A stretch of DNA of 8,292 nt from Oscillospiraceae bacterium. Its GTDB lineage: Bacteria > Bacillota_A > Clostridia > Oscillospirales > Ruminococcaceae. Location of the stretch: the NCBI GenBank assembly GCA_017848205.1, contig JAGDDO010000059.1:1-8292 (forward strand). The letters run 5' to 3'. How positions within the stretch are numbered: the first letter of the stretch is position 1; every line of letters starts with the position of its first letter. A model generated the notes under the pieces. That model made no database searches. It worked only from the letters and a program-made list of their open reading frames with translations, and was not told where the DNA came from. The translations under genes and the position numbers were made by a program. Shown here in pieces: positions 1 to 6,528 of the stretch.

Positions 1-1521
1 ACCGGTCACTTCGAAAGTTATCTGTTTTTCTTCAAGCATCAGTTTGTACTTTTCAAATGTGGATTCGGTAAGTGCTCTTAAATCGGTCATTTCTTTTCTG
101 ACGCGTATTTTTTCAGTCTGGTTCAGATAAAGGGTACGGTTTATTATGGAATCGGTAAATGAGATGTTGCTTAAAATCGAATCAAGATATCGTTTCTGTT
201 CTTCCTCCGTCATGTCACCTTCGAGAAGGTTTTCGGTATATCCTCCGATCGCCATGAGCGGGGTTTTTATATCGTGGGCGAGATGGTTGGTAAGATCCCT
301 CTGGTAGTTTTCATATTTGACTCTGCTTCGGATTTTGATGAATTTAATAAGCAGTATTAAGGCTTCGAAGAAAATTACTATTATCATCAGGTTTCTGGTA
401 TACCTGGATTTGAAGGCTTTTATTTCCGGAGCGTTAAGGTCAGTAAAGCATTTGAGTGACAGCGTATATGTTTTATCTTTAGCGGGAATATGTGTATATG
501 AGAAGGAAAAAACATTATTGTTATTATTTACTATACGTTCAGTGTACAAGTCTACTTCGCGGTCTTTAACTTCATATGGATATTCATATTCCTCTGCTTC
601 GTCTATTATCTCCTGCTTTTCACCGCAAGTATCTGTGATTACGCATTTTGGATAGGGACGGGTAGTCGGTTCAAGATCTATAAGTTCATATCCTGGTACG
701 TCGACGGTTATACTTACAGGAATACTTTTGATATATTCCTCATATTCTTTTTTTAAACTTGCGGAACTAAGAATAGCTTCTTTAGGTATTTCTTCATAGT
801 TAAAATATCTGATCTCACCTTCATGAGGGATAAATGAATGGGTTTCAAAGTTTATATAGGCTTTTTTTATTGTGAAACCATTATACAATGTATTATTTGG
901 ATATTCATTTAAAGTTTCATAACTATCAAATAATTCGCGTAGGCCGGGAATATCGGGATTATATTCGCAGTAATACTTTCCGCAGTATTCTTCTGGTATT
1001 TCATCGGCAAAAACAATGTCAGCTACAAAAGAATACTTGTTTACTGCAATGACGTTTCCGTTTTCATCTGATAAAGCTGCGACACCGTGTGTAGCATTAA
1101 AAATATCGTTGTTATTATCAGCGTGAGTGGTATAAAAGTTTAAATAATATAAAGGTACTACTCTTTTTGAAAATATAAACATAACATCTGCAGGGGTGAT
1201 AAAATTATTTAAAATAATAAACAATGGATTAGAGGACCAAAAAGTTGATATCCAGAAATTGCTGTATTGATAAGTGTTTATATCAGATCTGATATTGTCG
1301 TCAATATCAGGATCGTCTGAATTAAGCGAGTGGTATAATTTTTCTCTGAGCCATGAAACGTTGGTTTGTGCAGCCTGTTCCTGCTGGAGTATTAGTTTGT
1401 GATCAATGTATTGTCCGAAAACCGGGAATATCGATTTTGCAATAAAAACCGGTATCAGAATAAAAATAACAATGGTTATATACAGCTTTCTGTAATGCTT
1501 GTTTAGTAACTTGTTTTTCAT
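1..1521 (-). CDS. Sensor histidine kinase, C-terminal part cut off by the window edge
   Basis: Membrane sensor kinase that should autophosphorylate on a histidine and pass the phosphate to the response regulator encoded just upstream. The frame stays open for 507 codons from an ATG at 1521 to the left edge, so the catalytic ATP-binding domain lies outside the window. Visible order: short cytoplasmic N-terminus; membrane segment at about residues 13-32; extracellular region of about 340 residues; second membrane segment at about 377-394; then a HisKA dimerisation domain with the H-box HDIKTPL (His416). Only about 20 residues separate the second membrane segment from the histidine, too few for a usual HAMP linker. 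A short piece near residues 148-160 (LSDENGNVIAV) resembles the loop of extracellular Cache/PAS-like sensors, but I cannot name the fold. The start is supported by AGGAG at 1529-1533, which overlaps the stop of the regulator gene. The extracellular part is markedly AT-rich. Kinase identity is firm; the ligand is unknown. Confidence 0.93.
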   Translation of the reverse strand, partial: MKNKLLNKHYRKLYITIVIFILIPVFIAKSIFPVFGQYIDHKLILQQEQAAQTNVSWLREKLYHSLNSDDPDIDDNIRSDINTYQYSNFWISTFWSSNPLFIILNNFITPADVMFIFSKRVVPLYYLNFYTTHADNNNDIFNATHGVAALSDENGNVIAVNKYSFVADIVFADEIPEEYCGKYYCEYNPDIPGLRELFDSYETLNEYPNNTLYNGFTIKKAYINFETHSFIPHEGEIRYFNYEEIPKEAILSSASLKKEYEEYIKSIPVSITVDVPGYELIDLEPTTRPYPKCVITDTCGEKQEIIDEAEEYEYPYEVKDREVDLYTERIVNNNNNVFSFSYTHIPAKDKTYTLSLKCFTDLNAPEIKAFKSRYTRNLMIIVIFFEALILLIKFIKIRSRVKYENYQRDLTNHLAHDIKTPLMAIGGYTENLLEGDMTEEEQKRYLDSILSNISFTDSIINRTLYLNQTEKIRVRKEMTDLRALTESTFEKYKLMLEEKQITFEVTG

Positions 1522-1531
1522 GGTACGTCTC

Positions 1532-2212
1532 CTATGAGTCGGTCAGTTTGTAGCCTTTGCCGATCACGGTGTGTATCTGACTTCCTGCATTTCCAAGAGC
1601 TTTTCTGAGACGTTTGATGTGATTGTCCACTACGCGGTCGGCGCCGAAATAATCTTCGCCCCAGACGTTGTCGAGAAGGGTGTCACGATCAATGGCCCAG
1701 CCGGGGTGTTCCATGAGGTAGTGCAGAATCGCAAAGGCTTTCGGTGTTAGTTCGATCTCATTACCGTAAACAAAGCAGGTGAGTGTTCTTGTGTTGAGCT
1801 GTATGGCACCGCACGAGAGAACTGTATCCGTGTTATTCCCTGTTGCTTTTTCAGTTCGTTTCAGAAGTGCTGAACATTTTGCGTACAGGGCGGAGAGCAG
1901 GAACGGCTTTACTATGTAGTCGTCGCATCCCATGTCGTAGCCCTTCAGAATATCTTCCTCAAGACCTCTTGCAGTTATGAATATCACAGGTATATCGCTT
2001 TTCTTTCTAATGTTCCTGCATATTGTGAACCCGTCGGCTCCCGGGAGCATTATGTCAAGCAGTACAAGTGAGAATGCCAGCTTTCCGGAATAAATGAGCT
2101 CAAGGGCATCGTCACCGTTTGTAACTGTGGTTATTTCTGCTCCTTTTCTTTTAAAATATTTTTCTGTGACTTCACAGATCTGAAGATCATCTTCTATAAG
2201 AAGAATATTCAT
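1532..2212 (-). CDS. OmpR/PhoB-family response regulator
   Basis: Two-component DNA-binding transcriptional regulator of 226 residues, the usual size for the family. The N-terminal receiver domain (about 1-117) shows the acidic pair Asp8/Asp9, the phosphoacceptor Asp53 in LLDIMLPGADG, the switch Thr80 and the invariant Lys102 in VKPF. The C-terminal winged-helix DNA-binding domain (about 130-226) has the typical ELTPKAFAILHYLMEHPG and RVVDNHIKRLRKAL segments and the terminal GKGYKL wing. The reading frame is open for 17 more codons upstream, but the ATG at 2212 is chosen because it begins the canonical MNILLIEDD strand and has a good AGAGG site 7 nt upstream. The cognate sensor kinase follows after 10 bp, so the two are co-transcribed. 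Likely targets are its own operon and possibly the adjacent MATE pump gene (inference). The OmpR-type subfamily is clear; the exact regulon is not. Confidence 0.96.
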   Translation of the reverse strand: MNILLIEDDLQICEVTEKYFKRKGAEITTVTNGDDALELIYSGKLAFSLVLLDIMLPGADGFTICRNIRKKSDIPVIFITARGLEEDILKGYDMGCDDYIVKPFLLSALYAKCSALLKRTEKATGNNTDTVLSCGAIQLNTRTLTCFVYGNEIELTPKAFAILHYLMEHPGWAIDRDTLLDNVWGEDYFGADRVVDNHIKRLRKALGNAGSQIHTVIGKGYKLTDS

Positions 2213-2217
2213 TTTTT

Positions 2218-2226
2218 CACCTCTCT
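2218..2226 (-). promoter_or_regulatory. Ribosome binding site fixing the response regulator start
   Basis: Minus-strand AGAGAGGTG lies 5-13 nt before the ATG at 2212, with its AGAGG core 7 nt away. It decides in favour of the MNILL start over the upstream in-frame ATG at 2263, whose extension (MFPYMCCLQ...) has no receiver-domain similarity. Confidence 0.8.
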
Positions 2227-2324
2227 GGTCATGAAGCTGCAAACAGCACATATACGGAAACACCGGGAGGAGTAGTATGGACGGTGTCCCCGCAGTATAA
2301 GCTGTTTACGGTTTTGAAATCAGC

Positions 2325-2349
2325 GGAATACAATGTTATTTCGTATTCC
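2325..2349. repeat. Inverted repeat at the predicted transcription start of the regulator gene
   Basis: A perfect dyad: GGAATAC at 2325-2331 and GTATTCC at 2343-2349, separated by 11 nt. It sits directly downstream of the TATAAT box at 2357-2362, so it would cover roughly +1 to +26. It could be an operator for a dimeric regulator or a hairpin at the 5' end of the mRNA. OmpR-type regulators more often bind direct repeats, so a different binding protein or an RNA role is possible. Confidence 0.5.
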
Positions 2350-2356
2350 AGTAAGT

Positions 2357-2362
2357 ATTATA
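2357..2362 (-). promoter_or_regulatory. Candidate -10 box for the two-component operon
   Basis: Minus-strand TATAAT, a perfect sigma-A -10 hexamer, lies in the gap between the MATE terminator and the regulator gene. No good -35 hexamer occurs at 16-18 bp spacing (the sequence there is ATATCA-like), which would fit a promoter that needs an activator, for example autoregulation by the response regulator. A weaker alternative -10, TATACT, is at 2294-2299. Confidence 0.45.
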
Positions 2363-2421
2363 ACGTACCGGTGTGTCATTGATATATCATTTGCGGGTTC
2401 TGGATGTATTTTTTTGTTCTG

Positions 2422-2456
2422 AAAACAATAGCATCTGCAGAAACGGCAGATGCTAT
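2422..2456 (-). terminator. Rho-independent terminator after the MATE gene
   Basis: A perfect 11-bp stem (ATAGCATCTGC at 2428-2438 with its complement at 2446-2456) and a 7-nt loop. On the minus strand it is followed by TGTTTT, a usable U-tract. It begins 5 bp past the MATE stop codon, so it ends that transcript and separates it from the two-component promoter. Confidence 0.85.
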
Positions 2457-2461
2457 ATGCG

Positions 2462-3856
2462 TCAGGAAGCCGGAATTTCCGGCATATCAATATCAGATTT
2501 GCGGTCGGTTTTCGGGTACTTCTTCCGCATGAACTGGAAGCAGATGAAGTGCGCGATAAATGTGATGATCCACGAAACAGGGTAAGATACGAACAGCATT
2601 GATTCATTGTGAAACTGCGGCAGTCTGAAAAGTGTGAATATCCAGATTATTCTCAGGCCGCAGGCACCGATTAGTGAGATTATGGTCGGTGTCATGCCGT
2701 ATCCCATACCTCTTATATTACCTACTATACAGTCCATCAGTCCGCATGTGCAGTAGAAGCAGCACACCATGAACATACGTGTCATTCCCGCACTGATAAC
2801 TTCAGGACGGGAATCATATATCGCAAGAAGCTGATTTCCGAATAGGTAGGCTGCGTTTCCGAGTATAAGACCGGTAGCAGCTGCGCACATACAGGATGTG
2901 ACCGCTATCCTGTTAAGTCTTGAAAATCTGCCGGCACCTATGTTCTGGCTCATAAAGGTGAGCGCTCCCTGTGAGAAGGAGTTCATCGAAACCCATACAA
3001 ATCCCTCGATACTTGAAGCGGCAGCACTGCCCGCCATTACAATCGCACCGAAACTGTTTACCGAGGACTGAATAACAACGTTTGAGAGCGAGAATATCAC
3101 ACCCTGTATACCGGCCGGAATACCGATCTTCAGTATTGCGGAAACGATATGCGGGTCAAGGGAAAGTTTTCTGAATGAAAAGCGGAATGCATCCTCCTCC
3201 TTCGAAAGACATATAAGGATCAGAACAGCGGATATTACCTGTGAAATGGCTGTTGCCAGTCCGACACCCATTACATCCATCTTCAGAACAATTACGAAAA
3301 ACAGGTTAAGGACAAAGTTTACAGCTCCTGCGATGGTGAGGTAGAGAAGCGGTCTTTTGGTATCGCCCTTGGAACGAAGGAGCGAGCTTCCGAAGTTGTA
3401 GATCATCATAGGTATCATACCGGTGAAATACACTCTCAGATAAAGTGATGAAAGTCCGAGGACGTTGTCCGGAGTAGCCATGAGTTTCAGCAGGGAAGGA
3501 GCAAAAATGATCCCGAAGACCATGAGTATTGCCCCGCAGATGATACTGAGTGAAACCGATGTGTGAACTGTGCGGGATATCTGATATTTGTTTCCGGCAC
3601 CGGCAAATTTGGCGGTGAGTACATTTACACTTACAGACAGCCCGAGGAAAAGGTTTGTCATAAGATTGACAAGCGCAGTGGTGGAACCTACTGCGGCAAG
3701 TGAGTATTCACTGGCGAAATTTCCGACAACGATGACGTCTGCCGCATTGAACAGAAGCTGCAGTACGCTTGAAAGAAGCAGTGGTATGGTCAGTTCAAGC
3801 AGAGCCGGGAGAATAGGCCCGTTACACATATCTATTTCATTTCTGGACTTTGGCAT
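2462..3856 (-). CDS. MATE-family multidrug/cation antiporter
   Basis: Integral membrane efflux protein of 464 residues, the normal size for the MATE family, which exports drugs and other organic cations in exchange for Na+ or H+. The sequence is built of about 12 hydrophobic segments in two related halves. The first helix carries the conserved Asp40 in the FNAADVIVVG context, matching the cation-binding Asp of NorM-type proteins. The second half has the family motif SQNIGAG at residues 303-309. The tail after the last helix is short and charged. The frame is open back to 3937, but starts upstream of 3856 would put the preceding operon's terminator hairpin within or against coding sequence. 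The chosen ATG (MPKSRNEID) has a modest AGAAG site 7 nt upstream; a later ATG at 3829 is a weaker alternative. The gene is monocistronic between two terminators. The substrate cannot be told from sequence. A role in antimicrobial resistance, linked to the downstream two-component system, is inference. Confidence 0.95.
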   Translation of the reverse strand: MPKSRNEIDMCNGPILPALLELTIPLLLSSVLQLLFNAADVIVVGNFASEYSLAAVGSTTALVNLMTNLFLGLSVSVNVLTAKFAGAGNKYQISRTVHTSVSLSIICGAILMVFGIIFAPSLLKLMATPDNVLGLSSLYLRVYFTGMIPMMIYNFGSSLLRSKGDTKRPLLYLTIAGAVNFVLNLFFVIVLKMDVMGVGLATAISQVISAVLILICLSKEEDAFRFSFRKLSLDPHIVSAILKIGIPAGIQGVIFSLSNVVIQSSVNSFGAIVMAGSAAASSIEGFVWVSMNSFSQGALTFMSQNIGAGRFSRLNRIAVTSCMCAAATGLILGNAAYLFGNQLLAIYDSRPEVISAGMTRMFMVCCFYCTCGLMDCIVGNIRGMGYGMTPTIISLIGACGLRIIWIFTLFRLPQFHNESMLFVSYPVSWIITFIAHFICFQFMRKKYPKTDRKSDIDMPEIPAS

Positions 3857-3863
3857 TTGGATT

Positions 3864-3871
3864 CTTCTTTC
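3864..3871 (-). promoter_or_regulatory. Weak ribosome binding site of the MATE gene
   Basis: Minus-strand GAAAGAAG, with AGAAG 7 nt before the ATG at 3856. It lacks a run of G, so it is a poor Shine-Dalgarno match compared with the other genes here, but no better site precedes a neighbouring in-frame ATG. Confidence 0.4.
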
Positions 3872-3892
3872 GTAAATTGATTTTGGTATCAT

Positions 3893-3929
3893 GAAAAAAC
3901 AGGGGAATGGAGCGACAGCCCCATACCCC
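3893..3929 (-). terminator. Strong rho-independent terminator of the MoxR-DUF58-transglutaminase operon
   Basis: A GC-rich hairpin at 3902-3929: GGGG, one U-U mismatch, AUGG, GGC, a UGUC tetraloop, then GCU, CCAU, U and CCCC. On the minus strand it is followed by UG and six U residues (3894-3899). It lies 21 bp past the transglutaminase stop codon and only 37 bp before the U-tract's downstream neighbour, the MATE start codon. Confidence 0.92.
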
Positions 3930-3950
3930 GTGCACATATCTTAAGTGCGT

Positions 3951-6518
3951 TTATTTTTTTAGATTGAGAATGAACCGGAAAATAAAGCATTCCTTTTTGC
4001 TCTTGGTGCTGTAAATACTCTCGGCGAGAGCGTTTGCAGTTTTCACTGAACGCGCGAGTTCCTCGTCGGTTATTTCATCTTTACTGAAGCCTGATTTCAG
4101 AGCAAGTCTGATAAGGTCGTCAAGCGATCCCTTTTCTATGAGATCTGCGGCCTGTTCTTCAGCATATTCGGCAAATTCAAGCGGCATCATACTGCCTTTT
4201 CCTATACCGTAATGTTCTAGAAGTTCAACTGTGTAGCGGTAAACATTTGCCATTCTTCTGCTGTTTGATCCTGTACGGAATCCTCTTGCCCTGCTGTTTG
4301 TCACGCTGATATGTCTGAACAGGATAACGGCAGCGACAAGCAGGAACAGTGAAGCAGCTGATATAACGATTTTTATCACTGCATCTGCCGCTTTCTTCAG
4401 GAATCCCGGTCCGTTTCCATCTCCGTCAGTATTGTCAGAACTGCCGGTAACCTCAGGAGCGGTATCGGTCACTGCTTCTGTTTCAGCTGCAGCAGGTACG
4501 AGTTCTGTAACGATCTCAGTTACAGGAGCAGCTTCTGCTTCAGTCTGCGGAGTTTCCGTTACGATCTCTGTTACAGCTTCCGTTACCTGAGCTTCTTTGC
4601 TTCTTTTTTCATCAGCTGAAATTATTCCGCGGTCATAGCCCGGAGTGAACTCGAAAGGTACCCATCCGTATCCGTCAATGTAGAATTCAGCCCATGCGTG
4701 AGCACGTGAGTCGTGAATGTCCACCTTGTAGAATGAATCCACTTTGTCTGCCTTTTCTATATCTGAAGGGATGACTATATAGCCTTCGGCATATCTTGCA
4801 GGGATCCCTTTGAGACGGGCCAGTACAACTGCGGCAGTTGCAAAGTGAGAGCAGTATCCTTTGTGGCTTTCCTTAAGCAGATACCAGGTAAGTTCCGTAT
4901 CCGGAGGAGTTATACCCGGTTCAAGCGTGTATTCCGCAGAATCGGAGAGTATTTTCTTTATATGTGAACTTATTTCTTCGATGTTTGTTCCGTTGTAGGC
5001 CGGAATATAGCTGTATTCCGAGGCGAGCTCGTTCATGGTATCGCTTTCCGGCAGAGGTGTGTAGTTTGCGTAGACGTAATCTCTGTATTCCTTCTCAAGA
5101 TCGCCTGCGGCCGGTAACTGTTCTGCGTTTTTGCTGATACGCTTCGTGTTAACGAACATATCTTCAGGGAAATAAGCGTCAAATGAGTAGGACTTTGTGT
5201 TTTCAATGCGGAAAAATCCGTCCTTTTCCGGAAGAAGCTGATTGTCCGGCGATACGCTGTAAGGTGTGAATGCGTATTTGTTGATCCTGAACCCGGAGGT
5301 TATTATCCCATGTCTTTTGGCAGGTTCGCCCGGATAGACCGTACTGAGATATGAGTCGTTTCGGAAGTTGAAATACTGCGGATATTCACCTGTCCTGCTC
5401 ATCGTATCAAACAGATGCTTGTTCTCAGAGACTTTTTTGTCTGAGAGGGAATACCAGGCGTTGTTCCTGTATTCAGCACCGGTAAATCCTTTCAGATAAA
5501 TAATACCGTCAACTTTGTCTGAAATCATCATAGTAAGATCAGTATGGTCAGTAAATGTGACCTTCGAGAAATTACCGAGCTGTGATCTTTCGGTAACAGG
5601 ATTTCTTTCAGTTCCGTTCTGTATGTTGTTTGCTATTTTTTCAATGGAAAGATCGGATATTGCAGTTTTTATCTCGGTTCTTGTAGTTGTTACCTTTTCA
5701 GGTCGTTCCACATTGATGACAGTCGTTACAGCGGAAGATACGAGAAAGATCGCAAAAACTGAAAGAAGCGTTATTATGCCGATATCTTCGATAACGTTGT
5801 TTCTTAAGTTTCCCGAAGAAACAAATATGTTTTTCCTTCGCACGAAAACAGGTTTTCCGGATTCAGTGTGGTACTGATTGCCTGCAACTCTCATTGCAAA
5901 TACTGCTACCCAGTATGAGATAAGGAGAGCAAAGGCCATGTGGTTCGGACTGAAACCGAACATAAGTCCCGTTTCAATGAAAGGGAATGTTATCAGAAAG
6001 GTGACTATAAATCTTGGCTTTACTATTGTATTGTAGCACAGCACAGGAACCAGGGCAGCAAACAGAAACATCATGAACAGTGTCAGACAGTAGTATCTGT
6101 CAGTGTCCTCCGTTATCCGGTACACTGTATGCCCTGCGGAGACTATCCTGAGCTTGTCGGCAATAATGTTGATAAGTATGCCGTAGCCAAGTGCAAAGTC
6201 GTTTATTTTTTTATATATAGCGTAGCCCCAGGCAAGATAGAGCAGAAGATTTAAGTTTCTCGCTTTCGACGGAAACATGCAGAAAATCGATGAGATCACG
6301 AAGAATACCGCTTCGGCGGCGTATATCATTTTTCTGCTGCATTCAAAATCGAAGAGTGAAAGAAACGAAAGAGTAAAACCAGCTATTCCCGCCATGGTGG
6401 TTATTATCAGCAGCAGCCGTGAATTGATTCTGTACCTGCTGTTGAAGGCAAGTGAGATCGAGTCGGTAATGTTTATCCCGCCGCCTGTTATTGTGTGGTT
6501 TTCTGTATTTCTTTTCAT
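3951..6518 (-). CDS. TgpA-like membrane transglutaminase-domain protein
   Basis: Large polytopic protein of 855 residues. The N-terminal block (about 34-267) holds roughly eight hydrophobic segments, like the DUF3488 region of TgpA proteins. An extracellular part follows (about 270-712), containing a transglutaminase-like core. The catalytic Cys556 lies in KGYCSHFATA and His607 in RAHAWAEF. The third, acidic position is Glu623 in GWVPFEFTPG, where many homologues have Asp. After the core comes a Thr/Glu-rich linker (about 636-705), then a single membrane helix (about 714-734) and a cytoplasmic C-terminal domain of about 120 residues resembling DUF4129. The start has a good AAAGGAA site 5 nt upstream and begins 10 bp after the DUF58 stop. 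The reaction may be a protease, amidase or cross-linking activity on cell-surface protein or peptide; the substrate is unknown. It is the last gene of its operon. Family assignment is firm, function inferred. Confidence 0.93.
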   Translation of the reverse strand: MKRNTENHTITGGGINITDSISLAFNSRYRINSRLLLIITTMAGIAGFTLSFLSLFDFECSRKMIYAAEAVFFVISSIFCMFPSKARNLNLLLYLAWGYAIYKKINDFALGYGILINIIADKLRIVSAGHTVYRITEDTDRYYCLTLFMMFLFAALVPVLCYNTIVKPRFIVTFLITFPFIETGLMFGFSPNHMAFALLISYWVAVFAMRVAGNQYHTESGKPVFVRRKNIFVSSGNLRNNVIEDIGIITLLSVFAIFLVSSAVTTVINVERPEKVTTTRTEIKTAISDLSIEKIANNIQNGTERNPVTERSQLGNFSKVTFTDHTDLTMMISDKVDGIIYLKGFTGAEYRNNAWYSLSDKKVSENKHLFDTMSRTGEYPQYFNFRNDSYLSTVYPGEPAKRHGIITSGFRINKYAFTPYSVSPDNQLLPEKDGFFRIENTKSYSFDAYFPEDMFVNTKRISKNAEQLPAAGDLEKEYRDYVYANYTPLPESDTMNELASEYSYIPAYNGTNIEEISSHIKKILSDSAEYTLEPGITPPDTELTWYLLKESHKGYCSHFATAAVVLARLKGIPARYAEGYIVIPSDIEKADKVDSFYKVDIHDSRAHAWAEFYIDGYGWVPFEFTPGYDRGIISADEKRSKEAQVTEAVTEIVTETPQTEAEAAPVTEIVTELVPAAAETEAVTDTAPEVTGSSDNTDGDGNGPGFLKKAADAVIKIVISAASLFLLVAAVILFRHISVTNSRARGFRTGSNSRRMANVYRYTVELLEHYGIGKGSMMPLEFAEYAEEQAADLIEKGSLDDLIRLALKSGFSKDEITDEELARSVKTANALAESIYSTKSKKECFIFRFILNLKK
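4505..4576 (-). repeat. Imperfect tandem repeat in the Thr/Glu linker of the transglutaminase
   Basis: Two 21-nt copies at 4505-4525 and 4556-4576 match at 18 of 21 positions with an offset of 51 nt (17 codons). Both encode the peptide VTEIVTE. Further degenerate TEAVTE-like units flank them. This points to growth of the linker by internal duplication; the in-frame offset keeps the protein intact. Confidence 0.75.
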
Positions 6519-6528
6519 TTTGTTCCTT

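Larger units (their letters stand above)
2213..2350 (-). other. Predicted 5' leader of the two-component operon
   Basis: About 138 nt separate the predicted transcription start (near 2350) from the regulator ATG, long for a simple leader. Within it I see an inverted repeat at the very start (2325-2349), a second TATACT hexamer at 2294-2299 that could be an alternative -10 box, and complementary 7-mers at 2241-2247 and 2301-2307. No coding region and no known riboswitch consensus is recognisable. The leader exists only if the upstream -10 box is the real one. Confidence 0.4.

Noticed and set aside
317..655. Plus-strand open frame of 112 codons
   Set aside because: It lies fully inside the histidine kinase gene on the opposite strand, has no recognisable domain, and the kinase frame is continuous through it.
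2213..2263. N-terminal extension of the response regulator to an upstream ATG
   Set aside because: The extra 17 residues precede a canonical receiver start, and the AGAGG site lies inside the extension, directly before the ATG at 2212.
2265..2300. Tiny plus-strand frame (7 codons) behind a GGGAGGAG sequence
   Set aside because: The purine-rich site looks like a Shine-Dalgarno, but the spacing is short, the peptide is trivial and nothing downstream is on that strand.
2320..2607. Minus-strand frame of 95 codons overlapping the end of the MATE gene
   Set aside because: It overlaps the MATE C-terminus in another frame, spans the terminator hairpin and has low-complexity Ser/Cys content typical of a shadow frame.
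3857..3937. N-terminal extension of the MATE protein
   Set aside because: The upstream starts lie in or against the terminator of the previous operon and have no ribosome binding site; the family normally begins shortly before the first helix.
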